Below, one piece after another: positions 31,801-44,063 of a DNA stretch of 64,000 bases. The number at the start of each line of letters is the position of its first letter. Position 1 is the stretch's first letter. Under the pieces are notes generated by a model. The model was given only the letters and a program-made list of their open reading frames with translations. It made no database searches and was not told the DNA's origin. The translations under genes were made by a program, and so were the position numbers. Source of the stretch: Chlamydoabsidia padenii (lineage: Eukaryota > Mucoromycota > Mucoromycetes > Mucorales > Cunninghamellaceae); contig JAIWND010000038.1 in the NCBI GenBank assembly GCA_025330725.1, positions 62,001 to 126,000 of the forward strand, given 5' to 3'.

Positions 31801-33094
31801 GTAAGTATCTATAGTCATCCCCTTATTTATGTATGTATTTTACCAGAGTTTTCCCCATTTTCATGATAAAATTGATAATGATCCAAATACATCACATTCA
31901 TTCCGAGTTTGTTTACAATAGCAGATTTTAATGTCATGGGATCATGCATATTGGTCACTGTCAAGCTAAAGAACGTATCCGAGTCCAAAGTCACTTGAAT
32001 CCGTTGCTCCCGATGTTGTTGTTGTTCCTAAATAATATATATATATATATATATATATATTAGTATCACATCGTAGTATCACCCCTTTTCCTTTCTTACC
32101 TGCTTTGGTTTTGTCATGCCAGGCCGTCTTGATATTTTCCAACCACCATCTATATCACCACCACTCGCTTGCCGAGGACTAATAGGAGGAGGAGGATGTT
32201 GCTTGTTGTTGGCTTGTTGAAAGGAAGGATGTAATGGATGATGCGGTCGCCGAGAGATGATTGGATTCGGTCGAGTTCTCGCCAAAGGCAACGTCGGTGG
32301 TACATTGAATTGTTTCATGATTTTGGATATCTGGATCGGATTGGATGATTTGCGTTCAGGAATATAAGGTCGGATCTTTGCATATTCTGATTCCATCGTT
32401 GAAGAAGGCGAAGACGACGTGGAAGAATAAGACGACGTAGATGAATAACTTCCACCATCTGGATAAGAGAGTTGTGGTACTTGTGAAGAAGGCTGGTGAG
32501 TACTTGTTGCTGTTTGTGGCGTTGGATTAAGTGACGATATGGGCGAAGAAGAATATTGTTTCGTATCATGCTGGTCTTTGGGTGCAGTATCCAAATAGTG
32601 AGATGGCAATATAGATGATTCGTCTTCATTCTATAAGGTAAAAAAAAAGGTCAATATTATCAACCTCCCCATGTTGTTGTTTCTTACCAAAGTGGTTGAG
32701 CCCTGTTGTTGTTGTTGTTGTTGCCCTTGATTGGCTTGAATACTATGGATACCATGAAGTAATCGTCGTTTATCCCCATACGCAAGATCAGATCGAGGAA
32801 TCACTTTAGCTAGTTTTGTCATTGTCAAGTCCAAAAACGCCTGCCCTTGTATTTCATTCACTAGTACACACCCCCGAAAAAGAAGGAGAAGAGTCAGTCA
32901 GTGGGGGGGTCAATAGATTCTTTTTTTTTTTACATCTTACGTTCAAAAAGAGGAGCCACCGAGCCCCAGCCATGAGCTTCTAGCCATTCAATCACTTTAC
33001 CCATAGGCCATTCGTCTGCTTGGTCGGATAGAGAGGTTCCATCTGGGTACAGTGGTAATTGCTTGTTGACATTGTATCCATTATCTAAAGCCAT
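28854..33094 (-). CDS. MAP kinase kinase kinase, Bck1/Mkh1-like, with SAM and RA-like domains
   Basis: A large split gene. From the start: a SAM domain (WPMGKVIEWLEAHGWGSVAP, then IQGQAFLDLTMTKLAKVIPR), a Ser/Pro-rich linker, and an RA-like ubiquitin fold (RIQVTLDSDTFFSLTVTNMH to DDELVYICG). Next is a long low-complexity region holding 12 copies of SLWAVPPR or close variants (about 31600-30750), then Pro/Ser and Gln-rich sequence. The C-terminal kinase domain has Gly-loop GQLIGKGSYGRVYHAL, Lys in IAVKQVD, catalytic loop LHRDIKAGNVLL, DFG in KITDFGLSKL, and WMAPEV. Sequence after WSLGCTVIEMLTGKHPW continues over three small exons to FKFKDHTKT and a stop. SAM plus RA plus a MEKK-type kinase suggests the first kinase of the cell-wall-integrity or mating cascade. 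The repeats are unlike anything I know in this family. Introns are mostly 50-80 nt. Confidence 0.92.
30750..31610 (-). repeat. Twelve SLWAVPPR-type repeats coded in the MAPKKK linker
   Basis: Twelve occurrences of S-L-W-A-V/I-P-P-R/K/Q (one is G-L-W), separated by 5-45 residues of Ser/Thr/Pro/Gln-rich spacer. Two adjacent units are exact 51-bp duplicates (31303-31353 and 31354-31404), coding SVEEGKPSASLWAVPPR twice. The other units differ in codons, so the motif is older than the duplication and is kept at protein level. Confidence 0.95.
31303..31404 (-). repeat. Perfect tandem 51-bp duplication
   Basis: Two identical 51-bp units lie head to tail inside the SLWAVPPR array. Each codes for 17 residues, so the frame is kept. 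Confidence 0.95.
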
Positions 33095-33391
33095 AAGGGT
33101 GTATATCCAAAAGATGAGATGGATTATGAGTGAATAAGTAGAATGGTGTTGTTGTTTTTTTAAATAAAAAAAAAAAAGAATATACAAGGCAAGATAGATT
33201 GTCTACTTCTTTTGTTGTGTGTTGAAGATAAAAATGTATGGATATATATATATATATATATTTATATAAGAAAAAGAAGTAGAAAGGAAGGGGGAGTTAC
33301 TGCAACACACTTCAATAAATATATATGAATAAAAAAAAAAAAGAGAAAAGAAAGAAGGAAAAAGAGAAAAAAGAAGGGATGAGAGTTAAAT

Positions 33392-33403
33392 CGGCGTTTG
33401 AAA
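33392..33403 (+). promoter_or_regulatory. Recurring word upstream of MAPKKK
   Basis: CGGCGTTTGAAA, a weaker copy, 298 bp upstream of the start codon. Confidence 0.35.
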
Positions 33404-33495
33404 TTCGAGATTGACTGTGTGTGTACACTTTGTGGACCCTGAATGAAAAAAAGTACTGGATCAAAAAAAAAAAAAAAGAATAATAGCTAGACATC

Positions 33496-33496
<1 letters not shown>

Positions 33497-33545
<49 letters not shown>
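33497..33545. repeat. 49-nt A run
   Basis: The longest unbroken homopolymer in the window, between the MAPKKK promoter and the GH20 stop codon. Confidence 0.95.
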
Positions 33546-33547
<2 letters not shown>

Positions 33548-33751
33548 CAAATCGCTAAACTCACTAACATTCTATCATACCAAGTGATAAAAGTATATAG
33601 CTATGATGATGAAGGGAGAATGATCTCATCCAAAAAAAGGGGACCTTTTACAATGATGTGCATTAGGGGTTGATGAAGATGACTTTTTTACTTGAATGAC
33701 ATGTCAACCCCTAGCGAATGATTTCAAAAAAAAAAAAGACATGTTCTTTAT

Positions 33752-36029
33752 TCATAAGAAAACAGCAGGATAAGTTGCATCACAAAGATGAGGGTTTTGA
33801 CCACACCAAAGAGGCTGAATAGGATCAGCGGCAATACCACGATGAACTAATCGATACCTCCAGTCGAACATTCTCGGCATGGCATCGCCAATATCACGTT
33901 TCTTACCCTCGAGGGTCTTGCCACCCGACCAAAGCACTTCAGCCGCCGCAGCCGAGCGTGGCCAGAGTCGCACATCTAATGCTTGAGGATCCGCTTGCTC
34001 GGACCATAATGCCACTTCACCACCCATGACTGATTTCGTTTCTTCTTGGGTCAGGTTGAATGTCAAATCATAACTATAGACTCTTTGCCATGATTTGAAA
34101 GGACTACAAAAAAAAAAAAAAAGTTAAAAAACTTTGATTTCCATTTTTTTCTTTTCTTTTTTTTTTTTTTACCTGCACCAATCTCCACCGGCACCACCCC
34201 AATTGCTTGGAGCATAATTCCCAGCTAAATCATGCTGATCCAACACACTTTGCACATCACTAGGCATTGTTGGCGGTACTTGTTCATCATAACTCGTATC
34301 ATTCCCACCCCACCCGCCATGCCCACAATCCAAGTACCAGAAATTCGAGTTGGAGGCAATCACCTTGTACCCCATCTTGATCGCGACCTGGGCAGGATTG
34401 GTCCAGATTTGCAGCATCACGTCCTTGGACAAGGGTAAATGGTTATTGGTCACAGCATCTTCCCAGAGGATGGGGATTTTGCCCGCGCGATGGATAAAGT
34501 CTAGTTCGTTATCGAGGAATTGGTGGAGGAGATCATCATGGGTCTTGTTGTGTTGAGCCATATATTGGGTGACGGATTCGTCTTTGTCCCAGCATCGATA
34601 CACCGGTTCATCGCCTCCGCCGTGGTAATGACTATCGGGGAAGAGATCGGCGAGTTCCGCAATGACTTGAGCCACAATCTCGTAGGTCTTGTCTTTGGTG
34701 GGGTTTAATTGGCCGGTGGTGGGTTCGGCTGCCAGTCGATGATCCCACTCATTATCGGGCTCCATATAGTATCTTCCCGTACATGTACTAAGATTATAAA
34801 AAAAAAGTGTCAATGTATGTGTGTGTTGTTATGGGAAAGCGATCACTTACGTAATGTCTTTATAGGCTAAACCCCATGATCCAGTATGTGCAGGCTAACA
34901 TATAGGAAAAAAAAAAAGTCAGTCTTTTTCCTTGTGTCATACATTTTTTTTTTCCATTACCATATCAATCTCGGGAATAACACGAATACCACGATCTCGT
35001 GCATAAGCTATGATTCGTTGCACATCCTTTTTAGTATACACCAAACGTTTACCCTGGAATACATAAGCACCCTTATAAGCCAATTCCGGTAAACTGTCCA
35101 AAACCAAAGGAAAGCTTTGAGAATCAGTCAAATGCCAATGAAACACATTTAATTTGTTGTAAGACATGGCATTTAAGGTACGTAGGATATCTTTGACAGG
35201 ATAATAATTTCTCGAGGTATCTGCATGAATAAATGGGGTCAAAACTTTAAACGCCGATAATGTTTGTCTTTCCTTACCAAGCATCAGACCCCTGTGAGGA
35301 TAAGCTGGCAAATCATGAATGTGAACGGGAGCTTTGGGAATCACCAGATGCTTCAAACTAGCATGCCGTTTCTGTTTCTTGTGTGTCGCTTTATCATTGA
35401 ATATATCATCATCATCATCATCATCATCATCATCGGTCGTTTGGTTTTCGACTTTGTCTTTTGCGGCATGCTGTACCAGTTGGGAAAACGTTTCTAAACC
35501 CCGCAAGGCACCCCATACTGTTTTCGCTTTTAATCGTGCCTTTTTATCCAAGGGGATATCCAAAGTATAAGATTCATCCACATTCAAATCCAAATTAGCC
35601 TCCACATCATCCACTTGAATTTCCAGACTGGTGAGTACATGTTCCTTTTGTGGTTTTGATGCTTCTTCTCGGAAAGGATGTTGTACCTAACGAGGGGGTT
35701 ATTAGACTCCTTTTGTTTAGGGGGATAAAAACTTACAGGTATCCAGTGTTCTTTCACAATCATACTGGAATAGCGTTGCATTGCTCGAGTTAATTGGTCA
35801 TGATCTGGTCCAATCATATGAAAAGACGACTAGTATGCAATCAATGAGAAAAAAAAAACAGGTGAGTGGTGGAGCTCAAAGAGAGAACTAGTATTACATC
35901 CAAGGCAAGATCATAGTCGCCCCAAGTGACAGACTGTGGTATGGGCCATAATAAACTTTGGTAGGATTCGGCAGTGACGAAAGCAGGGAAGCTCACACTC
36001 ACAGCGGCGGTTAAAATAGTCCACTTCAT
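33752..36029 (-). CDS. Secreted beta-N-acetylhexosaminidase, GH20
   Basis: Family GH20 removes terminal GlcNAc/GalNAc, for example from chitin oligomers, outside the cell or in the vacuole. The signal peptide is MKWTILTAAVSVSFPAFVTA, followed by SLLWPIPQSVTWGDYDLALD. The N-terminal non-catalytic domain has AKTVWGALRGLETFSQLV. The catalytic barrel has PAYPHRGLML then DTSRNYYPVKDILRTLNAMS, KLNVFHWHLTDSQSFPL and IPEIDM-PAHTGSWG, then the catalytic Asp-Glu pair in HYHGGGDEPVYRCW, and LQIWTNP and GEVALWSEQAD. It ends DATYPAVFL. Introns are at about 35842-35898, 35689-35736, 35221-35277, 34897-34960, 34790-34853 and 34105-34171. The 35221-35277 intron is 57 nt and stop-free in frame, so it is easily mistaken for coding sequence. 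A run of ten Asp codons (about 35401-35433) interrupts the N-terminal domain. About 590 residues. Confidence 0.94.
35221..35277 (-). other. In-frame, stop-free 57-nt intron in the GH20 gene
   Basis: The donor GTAAGG and acceptor ATGCAG bound 57 nt (19 codons) without a stop. Removing it restores the family's RGLxLDTSRNYYP block. Retention would insert 19 residues without changing the frame. Confidence 0.85.
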
Positions 36030-36589
36030 TCAACAAAATAAAAAATAAGAAGAAAGAAGAAAAGAGAAAGAAAAAAGGGAGGAAATCTCAAATATGTACT
36101 TTGATTACTTTTGTACAACCTGCTCTCCTTTTTATCGGACATAACCAAGATAAAGAACCAGAACAAGATAGTTCTTTGTGCTGTCCCCCTTTGCTTACCT
36201 AAACCCAGATGTGGTAGTACAATGTGATGTTTCTCTCACACACAAACTCATACCTTTATGAGTAATGCACTATTTTCTCAAGATCGATCAGCATACGTCG
36301 ACATAAAGAACGTCTCCCTCATACCGACAAGATGTCTACGGCCTACTAACCCATAATAGGTGTGATTTGTATGCTCTGCATCCACAAGAGTATGATATAT
36401 TCAAACTTGGCATTTTCAGAAAAAAATCAAAGGGGGCGGGAATGCACGCCAACCCAATACTACTACATTTCTGCTGACATCATGACAAATAAAAAAGAAG
36501 GTTTTTTTTTCTTCCAACATGACAGAAAATGGGCAACGTTTGCATGAATATCGGTGTTTGAAAATTTATTTATTTTACAAAAAGTGTAT
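36030..36589. other. GH20 promoter and STRIP-gene 3' flank
   Basis: No coding sequence is recognised. The region upstream of the GH20 start is A/G-rich and lacks a clear copy of the recurring word. Confidence 0.5.
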
Positions 36590-39500
36590 TCAAATAGAGT
36601 GTGACCAAGCATGTCGTTGTTGATGTTGACGATGATGAAGTCGCACCGCACGACAATCCATTGCAGTGGTAGGATCCACCCAATCATTTTTCTCGTCTTG
36701 TTCAGATGTGTGCTTGGGGTAATAAAAGTAATCATTCATATCACCTGATGGGACGGGTGTGCCGATCTCTTGGTCAAGATTTAAATCTAGGATGTGAATG
36801 GTTAGATCCTCAGGAGTACTGATTTCGTCATCTTCCTCTTCTTCTTCCAATAACTCAATCACATCGTCCTCTAGTTCCAAAAGTTGTTGAATCGTGTCGG
36901 TTTCATCTGTTTGTTCGATTACAAGTTCCGTTTCATCTGCTTGTTTAACCTCGGTCTGAATCATTTCAACTGTTTGTTCAACCTGATCATCTTCGCTCTG
37001 AATTGTTTCATTTGTCTGTTGAATGCTGATCTGTTCATCCTCAGTCTTATCTTCCACTTGGTTATTCTCATCATCCAGCCAAATCTCGTAATTCGCCACA
37101 AACGATGGATCCAACTCGAGTTCATCTTCTTCCTCTTCTTGTAACACCTCATCATGATCAAAAGATGGAAGCCAATCAGGAAGATTGTAAACTTCACCAT
37201 GGTATATTCGTGCCAATAATCGGATATTGATTTCCTCCGCCTTGCCTTGTATCAATGCATCATCCACCTCGACCTTGCTCATCCAATCATCATACAATGA
37301 AGTGCGGCACTGAAGATAGATGGCGGATATAATCTTCATATTATCTATATATGAATTATTATCAATTATCTTATCTTTTTTTTGGGGGGGGGAGTCATTC
37401 ACTTACTAGCTCGCCATTTACGGGTCTGGTAAGGTACTTGAGACTTGAGCACTTTAAGTGTATATAATTCCAATACAGGATGTGAGATTTTGAGTATTTT
37501 CTTGAAAAGAGACTAGAATCAAATGTTAGATTTTGGGTCTTGTTTTTTTTTCTTGTCTTTTTTTTTTTTTTTTACCGTGGATTTATACTGAACCAAGATC
37601 ATCACTCGATTGGACTTGCCTTTGGTCAGTTTTTGAAGTACACGCATTAAATTAATCATCCAAAACATATTTCTTCGATTCGTAGGATAATTTGTTACAG
37701 GATAAAGACTAGAGAATGATTGTTAGTACATATGAGCTAATAATAATAATAATAAAAAAGAGGGGCTGATGATACCTGGAATCTTCCATTTCCGATGGAC
37801 AACCTGCTAATGATGCCATGTCTTGTAACCCAAAGAGCTTCAACAAGAGTAAAATTGCACCGGAATCCACCAGCACTTGACAAACATATTCAAACTTTAA
37901 AACATCTAGTTTACAAGGAACAAAAAATTAGAGTGGGTGGTGCCTCTTTTTTCATGAACAACTTACGGGATGATTTCGCCCGCTTCAAGAAAAACAATAA
38001 GATCGCCGAGATGGATTTACATTGGATTTGATTACTTCGACTTGTATCAATATCGTCGGATGGTGTCAAACTATTCAAGAGTTGTTTTAATAGGAATACC
38101 ATGACACTTTGAAGATCGAGGACAATGGATTTCTATAAAGAGAGAAAAAGTGAGATCGGGGTTTGAATCAGGATTTTTTTTTTTTCATGCGCATACATAA
38201 AAGCGCTCAAATCGATTCAGGTCGGGTTCAGGCGAGGGTTGTTGGTAAATAAGTTGCTCGCGTTGTTCAATTATTTGTCGATGAGCCATGGACGGATAAA
38301 GATGATCGAGATAAAGTTGACCCGCTTCAATGATACTGTAGGGAACATGAGAGGTTGGTGGTGATGACACTCCTCGGTTCTTTGTAGTCGATGTGGTGTG
38401 TTTACAATAGGCTTGGTAGGGTAGATCGATCTGACTCGAGGCACGGGCAAGACCCATGGCACTGATAGAGGATGGTGTGGCTCGAACGGTGGATGGTGGT
38501 GGTAAATTGGAAATGGTACAAGGTTGGTAACTAGGGTACTTTTCTGCTGTTTCTTCAATGAATTTGTAATAGTCTTGGAGTGTGCTCTTGATATCTATCA
38601 ACAACAACAACAAAAAAGAGTCAGTGTGAAAAGTTTGCGGGTTTCAAAGAAAAAATATTACCTGATTGTGCTGATCTTGTTTGTTGAAGAGTTGTCAAAC
38701 TGCCAAAGATCACCAGCATGCTTTTCCAAACTAACAATATGAGCTTATATATATATATTTATATATTAGACTGACAGGTGAGAAACAAAAAATCAACCTT
38801 CTCTGCATTTTTACCTTTCGAACTGGCAGAACATGAACATTATGATCATTTATTTGACCCAGGAAACTAAACAGAAAGGCCACAAAAGAAGTGTCAATTA
38901 CGCCTTGAAAAGAAAAAGAGAGAAATTAGAAAGGGGTAAATGATGATCCTTCTTTTTTCTTACCCAGCGGCTGATCGGAGCTTTCCTGGCGCCGACACTC
39001 GACCATCAAATAAGTCAAAGTAAGGTAAAGTTCAAATTCTTCAATCATCCCTGGCGTAGCTTGATTTTCAAATGCACTTATTCATAAATTAAAACGTACA
39101 TGGATTAGGACAAATGATGCATAAAGGCGTCTATCTTACCTGATCTTCTTCATCATTTTTTTCAAACGCCGACATAAGAGGTCGAATCCGCCGCTATCTG
39201 TGACCAGCCTCACGGCATGAATAAGATGTTGCACAGTACGATCAGGACCTAAAAAGAGTAGATCATATTTGTTTATTTAGGGATAAACAAAGAAAAGTGT
39301 GTGAAAGGGCTTGTCTTACAAAGGAGGATGCAGATCAGATGCTTTGCAGCATTGATTTGTTCTTGTTGCAGTAAAGATTTATTGCCACGGTTTTTTCGTT
39401 TCCTCAGGGTATTCAAAATCATATTAATCGTTTCCTCTTGTTCTTTCAACGATCTCGATCGCCAATCTAATTCAACAAGAGAAAAGCATGTGAGCGGAGT

Positions 39501-39804
39501 TTTGTTTTTGCATAATCTAAACTCATTGGGTGGAGTTTTTATATTACCCTGTAAATGATGCTCATCTAAAAGCTGCCTAGTTTCTTCATAACTGAAGAAT
39601 TCATTGATTTCTGTCGTCAAGTCTTCGGTGTCTCTATAATGGTAATCTTCATGATGATGCTGTGTGTATGTGTGAGAGAATGCTACTACATGTTATTCCT
39701 CTTGTTACCTTTTGATTCTTTTGAGATGTTTTATGTTTCAACTGTGCCTTATGATGAGATGGCACATGTTCATCTTGTAATAAAACGGTAGTAATGGTTG
39801 ACAT
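36590..39804 (-). CDS. Far11/STRIP-type subunit of the STRIPAK complex
   Basis: Far11 (STRIP1/2 in animals) is a scaffold of STRIPAK, the striatin-PP2A complex that controls hyphal fusion, cell-cycle arrest and septation. About a dozen short exons join. The N-terminal part has EINEFFSYEETRQLLDEH, DWRSRSLKEQEETINMILNT and AAKHLICILL. Then come TVQHLIHAVRLVTDSGGFDL, FELYLTLTYLMVECRRQE, INDHNVHVLPVRK, and the long middle exon (38613-38200) with DYYKFIEETAEKYPSY. The C-terminal part has VMVFLLKQLLNSLTP, ILLLLKLFGLQDMA, SLYPVTNYPTNRRNMFWMIN, LKSQVPYQTRKWRAS and NMKIISAIYLQCRTSLYDDW. It ends in Glu-rich sequence and HAWSHSI. The order matches the N1221 then DUF3402 domains of the family. Exon borders are approximate. 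The Glu/Gln-rich tail (36800-37140) has no counterpart I know. Confidence 0.85.
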
Positions 39805-40631
39805 ATCTGAAGGAAAAGAAAAAAGCAAGCAAGAAAGAAGAAAGGAAGAGAGAAAGAGAGGGGGGGGGCAGTGTACTTTAAATAAGATGAACCAGAAATA
39901 AAAGGGGACACAAGTTTTAAGGGGGTTTAGTGTGCTAAATGCGTATGTAGCGTCGTGTGAAGTTGACCTTAATCTGTACATTCACCATTCATCATATGGT
40001 TGCTCCCCTACCATGGGGACCAATATGGAAATGGAAGGTGCGTGGTGTGCCGGCGGGATGTCGGGTGTTCAATGTTTTTCTTTTTTACTCTTTTGGTACT
40101 ACCTTGCCAAAAAGTTCAGACTAAATCTGACCCCCCCCCTTCAAATGGGGCTCATATCATCGCATCCGAAGTGATGGTAAACGTACTTCCGATGAAAAGT
40201 TTTTAGGTCTGTATAAAAGACTGTTCAAATGAGCCATTGCGGGAACAAACAAGTTCATGATGAATATCAGAAGAGGTGTCGTTGTGACATGAAACATCTG
40301 TCCTCCGATATATAGAGCATGAAACAAGAGATGGGATACAAAAAGCTATTGAGCTGTCAATAGCAAGTTGACAAGATAAAATCGAATGACTCATCAATGC
40401 AAGTATATCAGTCTTTACAAACAAAAGAGCTCCTGTTTCCCTATTGAGTCTTTCAGGAACAATGGCAACCAAAAGCAATGCCTCGTAATAAAAACCCACA
40501 AGCTTAATTCCCTTTTTCGGAATGCCTGACTTTTTATTCCTCCCTGATTCCCCCTCTTTTTCAATTTCTTTCTTTCGCTTTTACTTTTATTATTATTATT
40601 ATTATTATCGAATCCTTCCTTTACGATACTG
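39805..40631. other. Divergent promoter region of the STRIP and TBC genes
   Basis: An 827-bp spacer between divergently transcribed genes. It has A/G-rich sequence near the STRIP start, a C run at about 40131-40139 and an (ATT)n microsatellite at about 40585-40608 just before the TBC gene. No gene is recognised. Confidence 0.55.
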
Positions 40632-41860
40632 ATGGATATTAAAGCGACACGACATACTTCTACTAATCTTGAAGAACTTACAGAACGGATTGAACGTATA
40701 CTAAAAGATGCCAGTCAATTGGAAAATGACAAATCGATTGATCTGAATACCTTGACCTTACCTGAACTCAAAGCCTTTGCGGAACAAGGTAATATAAATA
40801 CCTTTCCTCTATAAACTTGACTCACTCTCTTTACAAATCTTAGGCGGGCTAGGTGCTTGTGTTTCCAAAACAGATGTGTTAGCAGAAACATCAGAAGATC
40901 TCATGTATCTCTCAGGTATAAGAAAAAAAAAACTAATTTATAAAAACTATATCAATCTCCCTTATTCTCCCCCTTTCTTTGTTTACGTATAGGTGAGCGT
41001 ATAATTGTACTGAAACATCTCGAAGATGATTACTATCTGGTAAGTCGCGCACACACATACACACACTGTGAACTCGACCCCAACTCACTCTTTTACTGTA
41101 GGGATACTGTGAAGGCGTGGTAGGTAAATTCAACGCGGAAAATGTCCATTTTGTGGAACTGGATCCTCGTGTACTAGAATCCTTGGACGGTGGTGGACTG
41201 GATATTGAATCATTGGGTGTTAGATCATCTACTGATCAAGGCGAACATTATTATGGACGACAACCTAGACGATCGATGCAATCCTATCATTCCTCAACCT
41301 CTCAAGAATATACCTCGTCTTCTCAAGATCATCATCAAAACAACAAACAACCCTGGTTAGGTCGATCTAGTATGGATAGTTTATTAACCTCATCAACTAC
41401 CTCTGGAACGAGTCACTTGTATGGTATGTAATGCGATTGAATGACATGGGGGAGGGTATCTCATCTTTGCTCTCTTTTTATGTAGATCCTAATGGTCAAC
41501 GTATCTATCGATCCACCTACTTGGCTCCAATGAAGAAAGAAAGCACAGAAACCTACGATACATCCGCCTTTAATGATACTTATTCAAACGAATCCGAGGA
41601 CGATGACGAGGAATACTTTACAAAGCGACCTACAACCAATACACGATTCACTCCATACGATACCGAACCACCATCATCTACCACACCTACCACTCGAGGA
41701 TCACGATTGGCAAAGTATAAAGTGAATGACGAGCAGGAAGGCGATGACGAAGGTGATGATAGTGGTATCTCATCCACCAGTCTACCACCTCATTCCTCCA
41801 TTGACGAAAATGGATTCATTGTCAACAAGGCTGAAATGGAACGTCGACAACGATCACAAA

Positions 41861-41908
<48 letters not shown>

Positions 41909-43235
41909 ATCTATCACCATGTTGATACTTAGCACTTCTTCTTTTTTTTTGGGGGGGGGGACATAGCTCGCAACAACACTCGATGAAATCCATGAAACAT
42001 TACCGGGAACGTGAAGTGAAATGGCTCTCGATTGTCAACAAGATGGATGCAGGATCGGTAAAAAAGGACGCCAAATTAAAGAAATTGGTCCGTAGCGGCA
42101 TCCCTACCTCGGTACGATCACGCGTATGGCAATTCCTGGCTGGGTCCACCACGGATTATCAAAAAAAGGGCACTTTCCAACAATTGGCTAGTAAGCCTCC
42201 CACACCCATCTATAATGTCATTGACCGCGACTTGCCACGATGTTACCCAGATCACACTCTATTCAAGGACGAACATAGTCAAGGACAACAAGATCTGGGG
42301 ATGATTCTCAAGGCCTATGCACATTATAATCCTCAACTAGAATATTGTCAGGGTATGGGTCGATTGGCAGGATGTATGTTGATGCATATGCCCACAGAGG
42401 TAAACACATACTTTTTTTGTTTTTATTACTATATGGCTAATGTTTTTTATTACCGTGTAGGATGCGTTTTGGTTATTGGTGTGTACCATTGATCGATATA
42501 TGAATGGATACTTCACACCTGATCTATCTCAACTCCGGATCGATGCTTATATTATTGGTCAGCTATTGAAAGACCACGACCCTAAACTGGCTCAGCATCT
42601 TGAAACCAACGATGTCACACCAATCATGTATATTGCCCAATGGTTTTTAACTGCCTTTACCATGACACTACCATGGCAATCGGTGCTTCGGGTCTGGGAT
42701 GTGTTTTATTTTGAAGGTAAACAAAGCAATTGAATGTGTAGCTAATTCACTTACTGACTCTTTTTTTTTTTCTTCTTTTAATTGACTATCCAGGTGTCAA
42801 GGTGTTTTACCGTATCAGTTTAGCCATTCTGCAACTTTGTAAAGGTAAGGAGGCATCTCTATTACCAACTGTCATTCACCCCTCTTGTATATAGATCATT
42901 TATTACAATCATGCCCCACCAACTCTGAAATTCTTGCTTTTTTACTCCATATCCCACATGATTATCTTACAGCAGATGTCCTCCTCGACACGGCATTCCA
43001 TATCAAACTATCAAAAACAGACATTGGGCGGTATGCGAAAAAAGCAACACTGAACGGCTCGGACGCAATGGGATTACCGTTTGAACATGGACTCAAGAAT
43101 CTTCGTTTGGGTGCGGTCAGTCCTACTATCGGCAGTAGTTTAAAGGATCGCATCAAGAAGAAGAGCTCATCGATGAATCTCAAGGAAATTCAATCTCCCT
43201 CCACTCCACCTCCCATGCCCGTCACCTCTGTATAG
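40632..43235 (+). CDS. SH3-TBC Rab GTPase-activating protein
   Basis: A Rab GAP with an N-terminal SH3 domain. Nine exons: 40632-40788, 40844-40915, 40993-41040, 41102-41423, 41486-41861, 41967-42399, 42461-42716, 42794-42844 and 42895-43235, all in frame. The SH3 domain is split over exons 2-4 (ETSEDLMYLSGERIIVLKHL, EDDYYLGYCEGVVGKFNAEN, VHFVEL). A disordered Ser/Asp-rich linker follows. The TBC domain has LVRSGIPTSVRSRVWQFLAG, the arginine-finger region IYNVIDRDLPRCYPDH, the glutamine-finger motif QLEYCQGMGRLAGCML, AFWLLVCTIDRYMNGYF and WFLTAFTMTLPWQSVLRVWD. Both catalytic fingers are present, so it should be active. Its Rab target is unknown. Intron 5 begins GTAAAA and contains a 42-nt A run. 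Confidence 0.93.
41864..41905. repeat. 42-nt A run directly after a splice donor
   Basis: The run starts at the third base of the intron (GT, then A42) in the SH3-TBC gene. Confidence 0.95.
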
Positions 43236-44063
43236 TCTTATTCTAGTTGTTTTTTATTGTATACCCCACACACAAAAAGTATAGCTTCCCCCCTCTCTTT
43301 ATGAAATCATATAAATAAAACACACACACAATTACCTGTTGGGACTCGTATAGCATTTACAAATAAAACATTCATTAACTAACATGATCAATGAAAAATG
43401 GGGGCAAACGGACAAACATAGGACGAAGATATGCAGGCAAATAAAAAAAGATACGGACGAATACACATCAACTATTCGTTCATACAGGAATGAAGGTAAG
43501 GTGATTTGTCACTGTAATGTTTTGTAAAGTGAAATCCGTACTTCCGCGCGAGGCGGAGCTTAAAGTTATATTTTGCATAGCATATGAATTTCGGCGATAC
43601 GTTTACTCGAAAAGGGTAAAATAAACCCTGTAAAATGAATGTGTTGTATTCGTTTTTTTTTTTTTTGGGGGGGGGGGGTGGTGATACGATGGATTCTCTT
43701 GTTGTTTTCAATAACAATGGACTCTTGTTTGAAAAGGCGGGGAGTTTGTCTCCGAGCTCATGATGATTGGTTGATAGATTCCTTCTATTGAAATCACTCC
43801 CACCACCAATCAGGTTTTTTTTTTCTCTCTAGTCTACAATTCTCCGTTGGATGTGAATCAAACAAGTCCTGACAGGAAGGTGGCAAGTAATGATTTATCA
43901 GATCAAAGTAACTATGATCCATTCAATCTCCACAAGGCGCGGCCTTATCGGTGTAGGGGATAAATAGGTCATTGTGTCACCGCAACAATAGTATAAAAGA
44001 AAATCAAAAACCTCTCGGATTCTTTTTTTTTTTTTCCTTCTTCTTTCTTTTCCATTATTTGCG
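43236..44063. other. Spacer between TBC gene and DHA1 exporter
   Basis: This holds the TBC 3' flank, a T/G run (43652-43678), and the TATA-like box of the next gene. No coding sequence is recognised. Confidence 0.5.
43991..43999 (+). promoter_or_regulatory. TATA box of the DHA1 exporter
   Basis: GTATAAAAG, 65 bp upstream of the start codon. Confidence 0.55.

Larger units (their letters stand above)
33095..33751. other. MAPKKK promoter and GH20 3' flank
   Basis: This holds an A/T-rich upstream region with a (TA)n run (33243-33260), the recurring word (33392-33403), A-rich tracts and a 49-nt A run (33497-33545). No gene is recognised. Confidence 0.5.

Noticed and set aside
31600..35440. Regular spacing of trinucleotide repeats considered as a CRISPR-like or satellite array
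   Set aside because: These are in-frame codon runs (Gln, Asp, Ser) inside coding exons, and the organism is eukaryotic.
36884..37144. Plus-strand Phe/Leu/Cys-rich frame resembling a membrane protein
   Set aside because: It is antisense to the Glu/Gln-rich tail of the STRIP gene; complementing such codons always yields hydrophobic residues.
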